Assembly: GCA_946540005.1 (NCBI GenBank)
Contig: CAMNHY010000001.1
Coordinates: 94,036 to 158,035 of the forward strand
Reading direction: 5' to 3'
DNA: 64,000 bases
Origin: an uncultured Clostridium sp.
GTDB taxonomy: Bacteria; Bacillota_I; Bacilli_A; Acholeplasmatales; Anaeroplasmataceae
Each line of letters opens with the position of its first letter. Position 1 is the stretch's first letter. Made by a program: the position numbers and the translations under genes. Positions 17,624 to 27,032 of this stretch are shown here, in pieces. The notes beneath the pieces were generated by a model. That model was not told where the DNA came from. It did no database searches and was given only the letters and a program-made list of their open reading frames with translations.

Positions 17624-20344
17624 ATGAGCAATAAAATGGAATCTTTATTAAAATTGCTAACAGGATATTATGGTTGGATTGATACTAAAAATAAAATTGT
17701 TTTAAAAGTTTATAAAAACGATGAATTATTTATGGAGAATGCTTCATACATTGATTTTATTAATTATTTTGAGAAAGGTGAACATATTGACCCTTTAAGC
17801 TATGATAGAACAATGATTTTAGAATGGCTTACTAGATTTTTAAATGATAGATCTGTTGGTATTTCTTTTAAGACTATTGATAAAAAAACTAAAGAATTTG
17901 TAATTAGATTTCAGGATAATATAGAAGACGGTTACAAATATTTTTATGCTACTCCTACAGAGTCTTTTTCTAATTCATTTCAATTACAAGATTCATTAAC
18001 ACATTTATACCTAAGAAATGGTATAGAGACAATGATTAAGAATGAAATTAATGCTGATAATCCACGTCCTTTTAATATGATTATAGTGGATATGGATAAT
18101 TTCAAAACAATGAATGATTTATATGGTCATTTATTTGGAGATCATATATTAAAAACATTAGCACTTGTATTAAAAACTTTCTCACCTGATTGTTATGTTG
18201 GTAGAATTGGTGGAGATGAATTTTTAATTATTGATTATACTTCAACAGATTATGATCAATTATGGAATAAGCTTCATGTTATGCTAGATACTATTAGACA
18301 TACTGATTTTACTAAAGTTGAAGAAAAAGTTTTAGCTAATGTATCACAAAATTATAAATTAGCTAATTTCCATGCATCAGTTACTGCTGGAGTTGTTAGA
18401 TTTCCTATTGATGGAAATGATTATGACACTCTATTTATGAAAGCTGATAAAGCTTTATATAGAGGTAAAAGAAAAGGTAGAAATTGTTACATCATTTATA
18501 ATGATGAAAAACATAAGAATATTAATGTTGAACGCGAAAATGATTTAGATATTGTTAGTTCAAGAGATACTTTAATCTATGAAACATTAATTAGTAATGG
18601 TCTTGAGGAATTAGAAAATAGTAATTCTTTGAATGAAGCTGTATATAATTTTATTAAGGTTTTTGGAGAATATTTATCAATTGATAGAATTGTTGCATAT
18701 CGTCATGAAGAAGCTTTCTTAGATAAACTTATTACTTGCTATGCCAATCCAAATATTCCTGAAGCAAGTGAAAAATATGTTGATAAAATTGTTCATGAGT
18801 CAGATGATTCAAGAACTATGGATTTAAAATTAACATATAAGAGAAGCAATGCTGAAAGATTGAAGACACTAAGACCAGGTATATATGAATATATTAGAAA
18901 ACAAAATGTTAAATCATTTATTCAAATGCCTCTAGCATATGAAGGTACATTATATGGTTTCTTACGTTTTGATGCTTGCCAAGAAATAAAGAATTGGAAA
19001 GAGGAAGAAGAAGTTTTATACAAGATAATGGCTAAGATTTTATCTATGTATTTCTATAATTATGAACAAGCATTTGTAAATACTAGTTCTAATGGTAAAG
19101 ATAATTTAACAGGTTTATTAGATTATAAGACATCAATTGAAAAATTATCTCATCTATTATCTGATTCAACTTGTGAACAGGTTGTAATATATGCTAATTT
19201 AAATAAATTTAGATTTTATAATGATAATTTCGGATATCAAGCAGGAGATAATATTTTAAGAATATTATCTAAAGTAATTAATGATGCAAATGCCAAACTT
19301 GTAGCTAGACTTACAGGTGATCATTTTATTCTATTATTTGATTTTGTTTCTTTATATGATATTAAAGAAAAAATAGAAAGAATAACTAATGAATTTAATA
19401 AAGAAATTTATTCTATGCTTGGTAAAGATGAAATATCAGTTAAGTTTGGTGTATATATAACAGATGGTACCGAAACTAACCCAAGAGCTTGTATAGATAA
19501 AGCTAGACTTGCGCTTGTAAATATAAAATCAAATCAAACATCAAATTATAGAATTTTTGATAATGAAATTAATTTAAATTATTTAGCTCAAAAGAATATT
19601 TTAAAAGTATTTAATTCTGATATTAAAAATAATAAATTTGAAGTATTCTTACAACCAAAGATTGATGCTAAACATGATAAATTAATTGGTGCAGAAGCAT
19701 TATCAAGATGGAAATATGAAGATACATATTTAAATCCTGATGCATATATTGAAACACTTGAAAATTATAATTTAATAGCATTATTAGATTTATATGTATT
19801 TGAAACTGTATTAAAGTTTATGTCTAATCTAAAAGAAAATAATAAAGAATTATTCCCTATTTCTGTTAATTTATCTAAAAAACAAAAAGAAGTTAGCAAA
19901 TATGTAGATAAATTAGAAGGATTAAGAAAAAAATATGATATAGATCCTAAATATTTAGAAATAGAAGTTACTGAAACTGCATTCTTAAATAATTATAGTG
20001 ATACAATGCTTGCGATAAAGAAATTGAAAGAATATGGCTTTATTGTAGATATGGATGATTTTGGTACAGGTTATTCTAATTTAAATTTATTATCAAAAGG
20101 TGTATTTGATGTAATAAAATTTGATAAGTCATTGATACAAGGTATTGAAGATAAAAATACAAGTAAGATATTATTCCATTCAATTGAATTAGCTAAATCA
20201 CTTGGAATGTCTATAGTATGCGAAGGCGTAGAAACTTCTAAACAAAAAGAATTAATTTTAGCTAATGGTGGAATTGTTGTACAAGGTTTCTATTATTCTA
20301 AGCCTTTATCTATACCAGATTTTATAGAAAAATATTTAAAATAA
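17624..20344 (+). CDS. Cyclic-di-GMP turnover protein: GGDEF - GAF-like - degenerate GGDEF - EAL
   Basis: About 906 residues, no membrane segment. Order: N-terminal sensor-like region (1-120); diguanylate cyclase domain with intact GGDEF at about 196-200; GAF-like region (about 310-480, IQMPLAYEGTLYGFLRFDA); second GGDEF-like domain with TGDHF (about 564-568) instead of GGDEF, probably non-catalytic; EAL domain with GAEALSRW (E about 691), VNLSKKQ, EIEVTETAF, MDDFGTGYS (about 811), KFDKS, CEGVE and QGFYYSKP, so all known catalytic residues seem present. It may both make and break c-di-GMP. ATG 17624 is preferred (GGATGG six bases upstream); ATG 17615 is the alternative. It probably feeds the riboswitches at 24.5 and 28.6 kb, an inference. 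Confidence 0.9.
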   Translation: MSNKMESLLKLLTGYYGWIDTKNKIVLKVYKNDELFMENASYIDFINYFEKGEHIDPLSYDRTMILEWLTRFLNDRSVGISFKTIDKKTKEFVIRFQDNIEDGYKYFYATPTESFSNSFQLQDSLTHLYLRNGIETMIKNEINADNPRPFNMIIVDMDNFKTMNDLYGHLFGDHILKTLALVLKTFSPDCYVGRIGGDEFLIIDYTSTDYDQLWNKLHVMLDTIRHTDFTKVEEKVLANVSQNYKLANFHASVTAGVVRFPIDGNDYDTLFMKADKALYRGKRKGRNCYIIYNDEKHKNINVERENDLDIVSSRDTLIYETLISNGLEELENSNSLNEAVYNFIKVFGEYLSIDRIVAYRHEEAFLDKLITCYANPNIPEASEKYVDKIVHESDDSRTMDLKLTYKRSNAERLKTLRPGIYEYIRKQNVKSFIQMPLAYEGTLYGFLRFDACQEIKNWKEEEEVLYKIMAKILSMYFYNYEQAFVNTSSNGKDNLTGLLDYKTSIEKLSHLLSDSTCEQVVIYANLNKFRFYNDNFGYQAGDNILRILSKVINDANAKLVARLTGDHFILLFDFVSLYDIKEKIERITNEFNKEIYSMLGKDEISVKFGVYITDGTETNPRACIDKARLALVNIKSNQTSNYRIFDNEINLNYLAQKNILKVFNSDIKNNKFEVFLQPKIDAKHDKLIGAEALSRWKYEDTYLNPDAYIETLENYNLIALLDLYVFETVLKFMSNLKENNKELFPISVNLSKKQKEVSKYVDKLEGLRKKYDIDPKYLEIEVTETAFLNNYSDTMLAIKKLKEYGFIVDMDDFGTGYSNLNLLSKGVFDVIKFDKSLIQGIEDKNTSKILFHSIELAKSLGMSIVCEGVETSKQKELILANGGIVVQGFYYSKPLSIPDFIEKYLK

Positions 20345-20352
20345 AATAAATT

Positions 20353-20384
20353 GGCTGGAATTTGATTTATTCTAGCCTTTTTTT
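20353..20384 (+). terminator. Intrinsic terminator after the GGDEF-EAL gene
   Basis: GGCTGGAA (20353-20360) pairs with TTCTAGCC (20370-20377, one G-T pair), followed by seven T. Confidence 0.9.
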
Positions 20385-20441
20385 GCTTTTTAAATTTACA
20401 AGTTTGTTGTATAATATTCAAGTATGAAAGAGGTAGTTAAA

Positions 20442-22403
20442 ATGGACAAAAAGAAATTTTACTTATCAACAGCAATTGCTTATACTTCAGCAACTCCTCA
20501 CATTGGTAATGTTTATGAGGCTATATTAGCTGATGCTATATGCAGAATGAAAAGAATTGAAGGCTATGATGTATATTTTCAAACTGGTACAGATGAACAT
20601 GGCCAAAAAATAGAAAGAAAAGCTATCGCTCAAGGTGTTACTCCAAAAGAACATGTTGATAAAGTAGCAAATGAATTAAGAAATATTTATGATTTAATGG
20701 GTGTTTCATATGATAGATTCATTCGTACAACTGATGAAGATCATATGGAAGCTGTTAAGAAAATTTTTACAAGATTATATGAAAAAGGTGATATCTATAA
20801 AGGATATTATGAAGGTTATTATTGTGTAGCTGATGAATCATATTATCTTGAAAGAGATTTAGTTGATGGTAAATGTCCTGATTGTGGTAGACCTGTTGAA
20901 CTTACAAAGGAAGAAGCTTATTTTTTAAGATTGAAACCATATCAAGAACGTTTAATTAATCATATTAAGACACATCCAGAGTTTATTCAACCTGAATCAA
21001 GAAAGAATGAAATGTTAAATAATTTCTTAAAAGATGATCTTCCTGATTTATGTGTATCTCGTACAAGCTATAAGTGGGGTATTCAAGTTCCATTTGATCC
21101 TAAGCATGTTACATATGTTTGGATTGATGCACTTTGCAACTATATCACAGGTATTGGATATGATCCTTCTAAGCCTTTAGAAGAACAAAATGAAAAGTTC
21201 TTAAAATATTGGCCTGCTGATGTACATTTAATTGGTAAGGATATTTTAAGATTCCATACAATTTATTGGCCTATTATGTTAATGGCTCTAGACTTACCTC
21301 TACCAAAACAAATTTTCGGACATCCTTGGGTTCTATTTGGTGCTGATAAGATGTCTAAATCAAAAGGTAATATTATTTATGCACAAGATTTAGTTAAGAG
21401 ATTTGGCGTAGATGCAGTTAGATATTATGTATTACATGAAATTCCATTTGCACAAGATGGTTCAATCACATATGAATTATTATGTGAAAGATACAATAGT
21501 GATTTAGCTAATACATTAGGTAATTTAGTTTCTAGATCTCTTGCAATGACTAATAAGTATTTTGGTGGTACTGTTAAGTATCATGGTGCAAATACTACAT
21601 TTGATAAAGAATTAGAAGAATTAGCTTCTGTTACTCGTGATGAACTAATTAAACATATGGATGCATTTAAAACAGGTGATGCAATCGAAGATGTAATGAA
21701 GTTCTTAAGAAGAGCTAATAAATATGTTGATGAAACAGAACCATGGGCTTTAGCAAAAGATGAATCTAAGAAAGATGAATTAGAGAATGTATTATATCAT
21801 CTACTTGAAGCAATAAAGGAAGGAGCTATTATGCTTGAACCATTTATGCCTCAAACAAGTCAAAAGATTTATAAATTCTTAAATTTAACTAATACTTCAT
21901 TTGCATATTTAGGTAACTTCAAGGCAGAAGGTCAATATACAATTGGAGAATATGAAAACTTATTCCAACGTCTTGATACTAAGAAAGTATTAGAAGAAAT
22001 ATATGCTGAACAAGCTAAGGCTCAAGAAGAAGCTAAAAAGAGTAATGAAAAGGCATTTGGTACTGATACAAAAAAGGAAGAAATCTCAATTGATGATTTT
22101 GAAAAAATAGAGTTAGTTGTTGGTAAGATATTAGAAGCTAGAAAGCATCCTAAGGCTGATAAGCTTTTAGTATTTAAAGTAGATTTAGGAACAGAAACTA
22201 GACAAATAGTTTCAGGTATTGCTAAATGGTATGAACCTGAAAAACTAATCGGAAAGAAAGTAGTTGTAGTTAAGAACTTAAAGCCAATTAAACTTCGTGG
22301 TGAAGAATCTCGTGGTATGTTACTATGTGCTAGTGACAAGGAAGACAAGGTTCTTGAATTATTAAATGTAGACGCATTAAATCCAGGAGATATCATTAGA
22401 TAA
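20442..22403 (+). CDS. metG: Methionyl-tRNA synthetase with C-terminal tRNA-binding domain
   Basis: 653 residues. STAIAYTSATPHIGNVYEA (HIGH-type motif), a zinc knuckle with the CPDC pair, KMSKSKGN (ATP site), then the Trbp111-like C-terminal domain (KIELVVGKILEARKHPKADK, SGIAKWYEPE). The frame is open from ATG 20424, but ATG 20442 is preferred because AGAGGT lies about eight bases upstream and the protein then starts MDKKKFYLST. In Bacillus metS also follows rsmI. No clear T-box leader is seen in the 57-base gap after the terminator. Confidence 0.95.
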   Translation: MDKKKFYLSTAIAYTSATPHIGNVYEAILADAICRMKRIEGYDVYFQTGTDEHGQKIERKAIAQGVTPKEHVDKVANELRNIYDLMGVSYDRFIRTTDEDHMEAVKKIFTRLYEKGDIYKGYYEGYYCVADESYYLERDLVDGKCPDCGRPVELTKEEAYFLRLKPYQERLINHIKTHPEFIQPESRKNEMLNNFLKDDLPDLCVSRTSYKWGIQVPFDPKHVTYVWIDALCNYITGIGYDPSKPLEEQNEKFLKYWPADVHLIGKDILRFHTIYWPIMLMALDLPLPKQIFGHPWVLFGADKMSKSKGNIIYAQDLVKRFGVDAVRYYVLHEIPFAQDGSITYELLCERYNSDLANTLGNLVSRSLAMTNKYFGGTVKYHGANTTFDKELEELASVTRDELIKHMDAFKTGDAIEDVMKFLRRANKYVDETEPWALAKDESKKDELENVLYHLLEAIKEGAIMLEPFMPQTSQKIYKFLNLTNTSFAYLGNFKAEGQYTIGEYENLFQRLDTKKVLEEIYAEQAKAQEEAKKSNEKAFGTDTKKEEISIDDFEKIELVVGKILEARKHPKADKLLVFKVDLGTETRQIVSGIAKWYEPEKLIGKKVVVVKNLKPIKLRGEESRGMLLCASDKEDKVLELLNVDALNPGDIIR

Positions 22404-22405
22404 AT

Positions 22406-23335
22406 ATGAAAAAGTTTTTAGAAACTAAGACTGGTGATATGATATTTAGAATATCAGTAGTTATAATTGCTAATATATTATTACAATTATCAACTATGTG
22501 GTTCTTAGAGCCTGCACATTTATATGCAGGAGGAGCTACAGGATTAGCTCAGTTAATATTAAGAGTTATATATGTTATAAATGGACTTGATTATGGTGGT
22601 GGAAATTATAACTATTTCCTAGCTTTAACAGTCTTTATCGTAAATATTCCATTCCTTATAATTGGTTGGAAATATGTTTCATATAAATTCGCATTATTTA
22701 GTTTTATTGCAGTAGCAATTCAAGTAATTGTATCAATCTTAGCACCTGCATCAAGTTCTCCATTTGCTGAATATGCTGATAATGGTTCAACTACTAATGT
22801 ATTAGCATTAGCTTTAATGGGTGGTTTATTATCAGGTTTAGCAGCAGGATTTGCACTTAAATTTGGAACTTCTACAGGTGGTATTGATATTATTGCTCAA
22901 GCTGTTGCATTACATAAAGGTTTATCAATTGGTGTATTTACATTAATAGCTAATATTTTAATTGCTATTATTGGTGGTGGAATTGTTCAAGGTAGTTGGA
23001 CTATTACAATGTATACATGTATTAGAATGATTATAAATTCACTTGTAACAGACAAAGTTCATACTGCATATACTTATTCTGCACTTAATATTTTTACATC
23101 TCATGATGATGAAATATCTAACACAATTATGAATCAATTAAACAGAGGATGTACTGTTATGAATGTAATGGGTGAATACACTCATGAACAACATAAAGAA
23201 TTATATTGTGTAGTTTCAACATATGAAGTTGAAAAAGTTGTAAGCATTATTAAACAATATGATCCAAAAGCATTCGTTACTATTTCTCCTGTAAAGAGAG
23301 TTGTAGGTAATTTTATAAAAAAGACGATTGTATAA
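22406..23335 (+). CDS. YitT-family membrane protein
   Basis: 309 residues with about five hydrophobic segments. EPAHLYAGGATGLAQLILR, the glycine-rich FGTSTGGIDIIAQ and the C-terminal soluble DUF2179-type domain (MNQLNRGCTVMNVMGEYT, KELYCVVSTYEVEKVVSII) are the YitT/YqfU pattern. Substrate is unknown for the family. It begins two bases after the metG stop and is co-transcribed with it; a long terminator follows. Confidence 0.85.
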   Translation: MKKFLETKTGDMIFRISVVIIANILLQLSTMWFLEPAHLYAGGATGLAQLILRVIYVINGLDYGGGNYNYFLALTVFIVNIPFLIIGWKYVSYKFALFSFIAVAIQVIVSILAPASSSPFAEYADNGSTTNVLALALMGGLLSGLAAGFALKFGTSTGGIDIIAQAVALHKGLSIGVFTLIANILIAIIGGGIVQGSWTITMYTCIRMIINSLVTDKVHTAYTYSALNIFTSHDDEISNTIMNQLNRGCTVMNVMGEYTHEQHKELYCVVSTYEVEKVVSIIKQYDPKAFVTISPVKRVVGNFIKKTIV

Positions 23336-23347
23336 ACCAAATAATTG

Positions 23348-23391
23348 AATATCAAATTTGCTTAATTTTAAACAAATTTGGTATTTTTTTT
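23348..23391 (+). terminator. Intrinsic terminator after the yitT-like gene
   Basis: AATATCAAATTTG pairs with CAAATTTGGTATT (13 pairs, one G-T), then a T-run. It separates the housekeeping genes from the c-di-GMP island that follows. Confidence 0.88.
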
Positions 23392-23495
23392 ATGCATTTG
23401 GCATCTTAAGCTTTTATAAAATAATATTGAAACAAAATTATCAAAGAGTTATAATTACTTCAAGATATATTTATAGTTTGTAATGGGAGAAGTAT

Positions 23496-24446
23496 ATGAA
23501 AAAAAGTGAAAGAATAACTCTTTTTATTATTATATCAGTATTTTTATTAGCATTTCTTGGCTATTATGGATTTGAACATTTTCTGATGGAGGGAATTTAT
23601 CTAGAAAAAGTTAGAAGTGTAGAAAAAACATGGGAATTAGATTATCTAGCTGTTCATACAAAGTGTATCGATTTTGTTGATGAATCGTATTATAATTCAC
23701 TATATATAACAGAAGATTTAAGATATACTTATGAACTAAATGAAGAAACGATTAAAGTTAATATCATAGGTAATGAGTCATTTGAAAAGATAATTGATGG
23801 TAAAATTAACCAAATTCAAGATGTATCAAGAATTATCTATTATGATAATTATTATTATACTATAAGCAATATAAACTCTATAAATAAATTGGTTAAATTC
23901 AATAAAGATAAAATTGAATATAGGGATTTATCAATAAGTGGTTATGCATACTTATTTTATGATTATACACCATATATACTATCTACTAATGAAAATTCTA
24001 CATCAGTATATGATTTTTCAGAAAATTTTATTGGTTCTGTAGATACAAAATATGAATCAATATTATCACTTTATATAGATAATGATACAGTTTTGTTAAA
24101 TAATGATTACTCAAAAGGCTATAGAAATGAAAAAGGAAAAGAATATTCAGCATTTAGATTCTATAATGATTTATACGCATTTGGATGTAAAGACGGATAT
24201 AATAGACATACATTTAGAAAATGTAATAGCTTTAAATATATTATAGGTAAGAATCATTTCATAGAATTTAGTAATATTGAGAAAAATCTTGTTATTTTAG
24301 ATTTTGAGATTGAAGATAAAGGTGCAAAGCCTAAAACATTTTATATGACGGGATATCATCTTGCTGATTATAATATAAAATCAAATGTTTTAATGGTTAC
24401 TTTAAGTAATGATACTGATTTTAAAACAGTATACATTTCGTTATAA
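23496..24446 (+). CDS. Membrane-anchored extracytoplasmic protein, unknown function
   Basis: 316 residues. One N-terminal membrane segment (ITLFIIISVFLLAFLGYYGF, no cleavage site or lipobox) and a long extracytoplasmic part rich in Y, N, D, I. Short strands recur (YYDNYYYTISNINSINKLVKF; YLFYDYTPYILSTNENSTSV), which may form a beta-propeller-like fold; this is a guess. GGGAGAAG precedes the ATG. Unrecognised family. It is the first gene of the island and lies just before the first riboswitch; no terminator is seen between. Confidence 0.65.
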   Translation: MKKSERITLFIIISVFLLAFLGYYGFEHFLMEGIYLEKVRSVEKTWELDYLAVHTKCIDFVDESYYNSLYITEDLRYTYELNEETIKVNIIGNESFEKIIDGKINQIQDVSRIIYYDNYYYTISNINSINKLVKFNKDKIEYRDLSISGYAYLFYDYTPYILSTNENSTSVYDFSENFIGSVDTKYESILSLYIDNDTVLLNNDYSKGYRNEKGKEYSAFRFYNDLYAFGCKDGYNRHTFRKCNSFKYIIGKNHFIEFSNIEKNLVILDFEIEDKGAKPKTFYMTGYHLADYNIKSNVLMVTLSNDTDFKTVYISL

Positions 24447-24466
24447 GGTATATAATTTTAAAAGAT

Positions 24467-24495
24467 TTGACACAATTAGACAAGTTTGTTAAAAT
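24467..24495 (+). promoter_or_regulatory. Promoter of the first c-di-GMP riboswitch unit
   Basis: TTGACA (24467-24472), 17-base spacer, TAAAAT (24490-24495). A second TATAAT (24495-24500) would leave a 22-base spacer and is less likely. The expected start, about 24502, is at the 5' edge of the aptamer. Confidence 0.75.
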
Positions 24496-24501
24496 ATAAT
24501 C

Positions 24502-24589
24502 ACAAGGGCAAAACAGGAGAAATCCTGTGACGCAAAGCTAAAGGGCCTATTATTGGCAGCCAGTTACGCATGTATCTGGCCTTTTTTTA
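24502..24589 (+). promoter_or_regulatory. Cyclic-di-GMP-I (GEMM-I) riboswitch with terminator
   Basis: Conserved GEMM-I core is clear: GGGCAAA; stem ACAGGA-GAAA-TCCTGT (24513-24528) with GNRA tetraloop; GACGCAAAGC; AGGGCCT; and GGCAGCCAGTT receptor strand (24555-24565). The receptor-strand bases GCCAG (24559-24563) also pair with CTGGC (24576-24580), with inner TAC/GTA and loop GCAT, followed by CTTTTTTT. Aptamer and terminator compete for these bases, so c-di-GMP binding should prevent termination (an ON switch; inferred). It controls the EAL gene at 24608 and probably the one after it. Confidence 0.93.
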
Positions 24590-24607
24590 ATTTTGGAGGT
24601 GATGGGC

Positions 24608-27031
24608 TTGAGAATAAGATTAAGAGAGTTCGCTCCACATATCATTGCGATGACTATCGCGTTTATATTTATGGTTGGTGCAAGTATCTTTTATACTTCA
24701 CTTGTCAAAACGACAATTATATCTTCATCATCTGACCAAGTAAAAAAATATGCACAAGCTCAAATTAAAGGTTTTATAGGTGCATGTGAGGAAGAAAGAA
24801 AAGAATATTTATTAGATCCTTCAGGTTATGAAGTAGTAATTTTTGAGGATGAAGACTATTCTAATCAATATGGTTTCTTTTTATTAAGTGAAAAAGAAGC
24901 TGAGAATATAAATTCTGAAGATTTGTATTTCTATATTAGACTTGATCAAAATTCAAATAAATATATAAAGAAATCATATAATTCAATTTATAAATTAGTT
25001 CCTATGTATAATGCTGAAAAATTTGGTGCTGTATCAAGTGATGGCCTAATTTATGAAGGTCATGATTTAGCATCTAATAGTACTTTTTATCAACAATTAT
25101 TAGATAGTCGTACTAGCAATGAAATTAAGGATGATTTCAAATCCTTTATGGCAGACAATTCAAGAACTGTTAATGTTGTAGAAAGTTCATATTCTAATTT
25201 AGCTAATTTAAAAGGTAATGAATATTATATTGGTGTATCTCGTATTAGTAGAAGTATGTACTTTGTTACTTTATTTGATGCAAAAAGTTATGAAGGCTTA
25301 ATAATTAAATCTAATAATCTTAACCTTGTATATGCATTTACATTAGCATTAACATTCTCTATTATATTTGTAGATTTAGCTTTGATTGTATTAAGATCTA
25401 ATAGAATATTAACAATTCGTTCATCAGCATCAGCTCGTCATGGTACTGCAATTATTAGAATAAATAAAAAAGGTAAAGTTAAATTTTATGCTAGAGGAAG
25501 AGATTCATTTGGTATTGAAGTTAATGATTTAAATATATTTATTCCTGTAAGTGGTAAAACATTTGAAGAATCATTAAAGACAGAAAATAGATTTATTGCA
25601 TCATATGAAGATGATGCAAATGAAACTCAATATGCAGAATTTGTTATCGTACCACACCAAGGTGGTTATGTAGTAATATCTAATATTATTACACAAGATT
25701 ATAAGAAGGATGTTGAGTTAAAGCAATTAACTGAACATAACCAAATTTCTAATTTACCTAACCGTAATGCATTATTTAAAGACTTTGAGAGTTTAAAGGG
25801 TCAATTCTTTAAACAACAAGTTACTCTTGCAAAGATTAAATTAGTAGAATTTGAATCAGTATCTAAGACATTAGGTTATTCCAGTGGTGATAAATTATTA
25901 CTTGAAGCTATTAAAATTATTCAAGGTTCACTTGATAAAAATTCGTTTATTTATCAAGATGAAAACGATACGTTAATTGTTATTTTAACAGGTACATATC
26001 AAAGAAATGATCAAGTAATTAATAAATTTTTAAATTTATTTAATAAGCCAATTCAATTGGTTAAATCTACAATATTTGTACATTTAAAAATTGGTACAAT
26101 TGAATTAAAGAATGTATTTAATAATGATTTTGATTTAAAGGATGCCTTAGAAAAAGTTTCTGTAGCCCTAAATTATGCACAGGAAAAAGTATCTGTATCT
26201 GTTGTTAAATATGACTCTAATCTAGAGATATATATTAATTATCGTAACCAAATGGAAAAAGATATGCGTGAAGCAATTGATTCAGATGAATTTGTAATGT
26301 ATTATCAACCTCAATATAATATTCATGATAGAAGAATTGAAGGATTTGAATCTTTAATCCGTTGGGATAATCCAAAATATAAAGGTGTATCACCACAAGT
26401 TTATATCGAACTTGCAGAAAAGAATGGTGATATCGTTGAAATTGGTAGATTTATTAATAGAGAAGTATTTAAAGCTGCTAAAACATTTGAAAAATATGGT
26501 GTACATTTATCAATCAACGTATCTCCTGCACAATTAATTCAATCTGGTTTTATTGATGAACTACTAACTGAATTTAAGAAAAACGAATTAAAAAAAGGTT
26601 CAGTCTGCGTTGAAATTACTGAAACTTATGTCATGCAAAACTATACTCTAATGATTGAAAAATTAAACATTTTAAGAAACACAGGATTCTCAATTCACCT
26701 TGATGACTTTGGTACAGGTTATTCATCAATGTTATATTTGAAGGAATTACCTATTGATACGATTAAGACTGATATGGAATTTATTAGAAATCTTGAAAGT
26801 GACCAGGTATCTCAAGTTATTGAAAGTCAAGTTATTAAGATTGCAAAATCATTGGACCTAAAAGTTATTTGTGAAGGTGTTGAACGTCCTACACAAGTAG
26901 AATTATTACAAAAATATGGTGCTGATTACTTACAAGGTTATTTAGTAAGTAAAGCTGTACCGATGGAAAAAGCACTTGATATGGTAAGAAATGGAGTTAC
27001 TATCCCAGGCCTTAAGGAAGGAAGTAGATAA
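24608..27031 (+). CDS. Membrane EAL-domain c-di-GMP phosphodiesterase with degenerate GGDEF
   Basis: About 807 residues. TM1 (APHIIAMTIAFIFMVGASIF), ~200-residue extracytoplasmic sensor, TM2 (LALTFSIIFVDLALIVL), a PAS-like stretch, a GGDEF-like domain lacking the signature (QDENDTL at its place), then EAL: GFESLIRW (E about 581), INVSPAQL, VEITETYV, LDDFGTGYS (about 699), TIKTD, CEGVE, LQGYLVSK. Catalytic residues are conserved, so phosphodiesterase activity is likely. Start TTG 24608 is chosen: GGAGGTG (24595-24601) is six bases away, while ATG 24602, GTG 24599 and TTG 24593 overlap that site. Controlled by the c-di-GMP riboswitch just upstream. Confidence 0.9.
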   Translation: MRIRLREFAPHIIAMTIAFIFMVGASIFYTSLVKTTIISSSSDQVKKYAQAQIKGFIGACEEERKEYLLDPSGYEVVIFEDEDYSNQYGFFLLSEKEAENINSEDLYFYIRLDQNSNKYIKKSYNSIYKLVPMYNAEKFGAVSSDGLIYEGHDLASNSTFYQQLLDSRTSNEIKDDFKSFMADNSRTVNVVESSYSNLANLKGNEYYIGVSRISRSMYFVTLFDAKSYEGLIIKSNNLNLVYAFTLALTFSIIFVDLALIVLRSNRILTIRSSASARHGTAIIRINKKGKVKFYARGRDSFGIEVNDLNIFIPVSGKTFEESLKTENRFIASYEDDANETQYAEFVIVPHQGGYVVISNIITQDYKKDVELKQLTEHNQISNLPNRNALFKDFESLKGQFFKQQVTLAKIKLVEFESVSKTLGYSSGDKLLLEAIKIIQGSLDKNSFIYQDENDTLIVILTGTYQRNDQVINKFLNLFNKPIQLVKSTIFVHLKIGTIELKNVFNNDFDLKDALEKVSVALNYAQEKVSVSVVKYDSNLEIYINYRNQMEKDMREAIDSDEFVMYYQPQYNIHDRRIEGFESLIRWDNPKYKGVSPQVYIELAEKNGDIVEIGRFINREVFKAAKTFEKYGVHLSINVSPAQLIQSGFIDELLTEFKKNELKKGSVCVEITETYVMQNYTLMIEKLNILRNTGFSIHLDDFGTGYSSMLYLKELPIDTIKTDMEFIRNLESDQVSQVIESQVIKIAKSLDLKVICEGVERPTQVELLQKYGADYLQGYLVSKAVPMEKALDMVRNGVTIPGLKEGSR

Positions 27032-27032
27032 T

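Noticed and set aside
24546..24566. Possible tRNA-like arm near GGCAGCCAGTTACG.
   Set aside because: It is fully explained by the c-di-GMP-I aptamer; no acceptor stem or anticodon arm is present.
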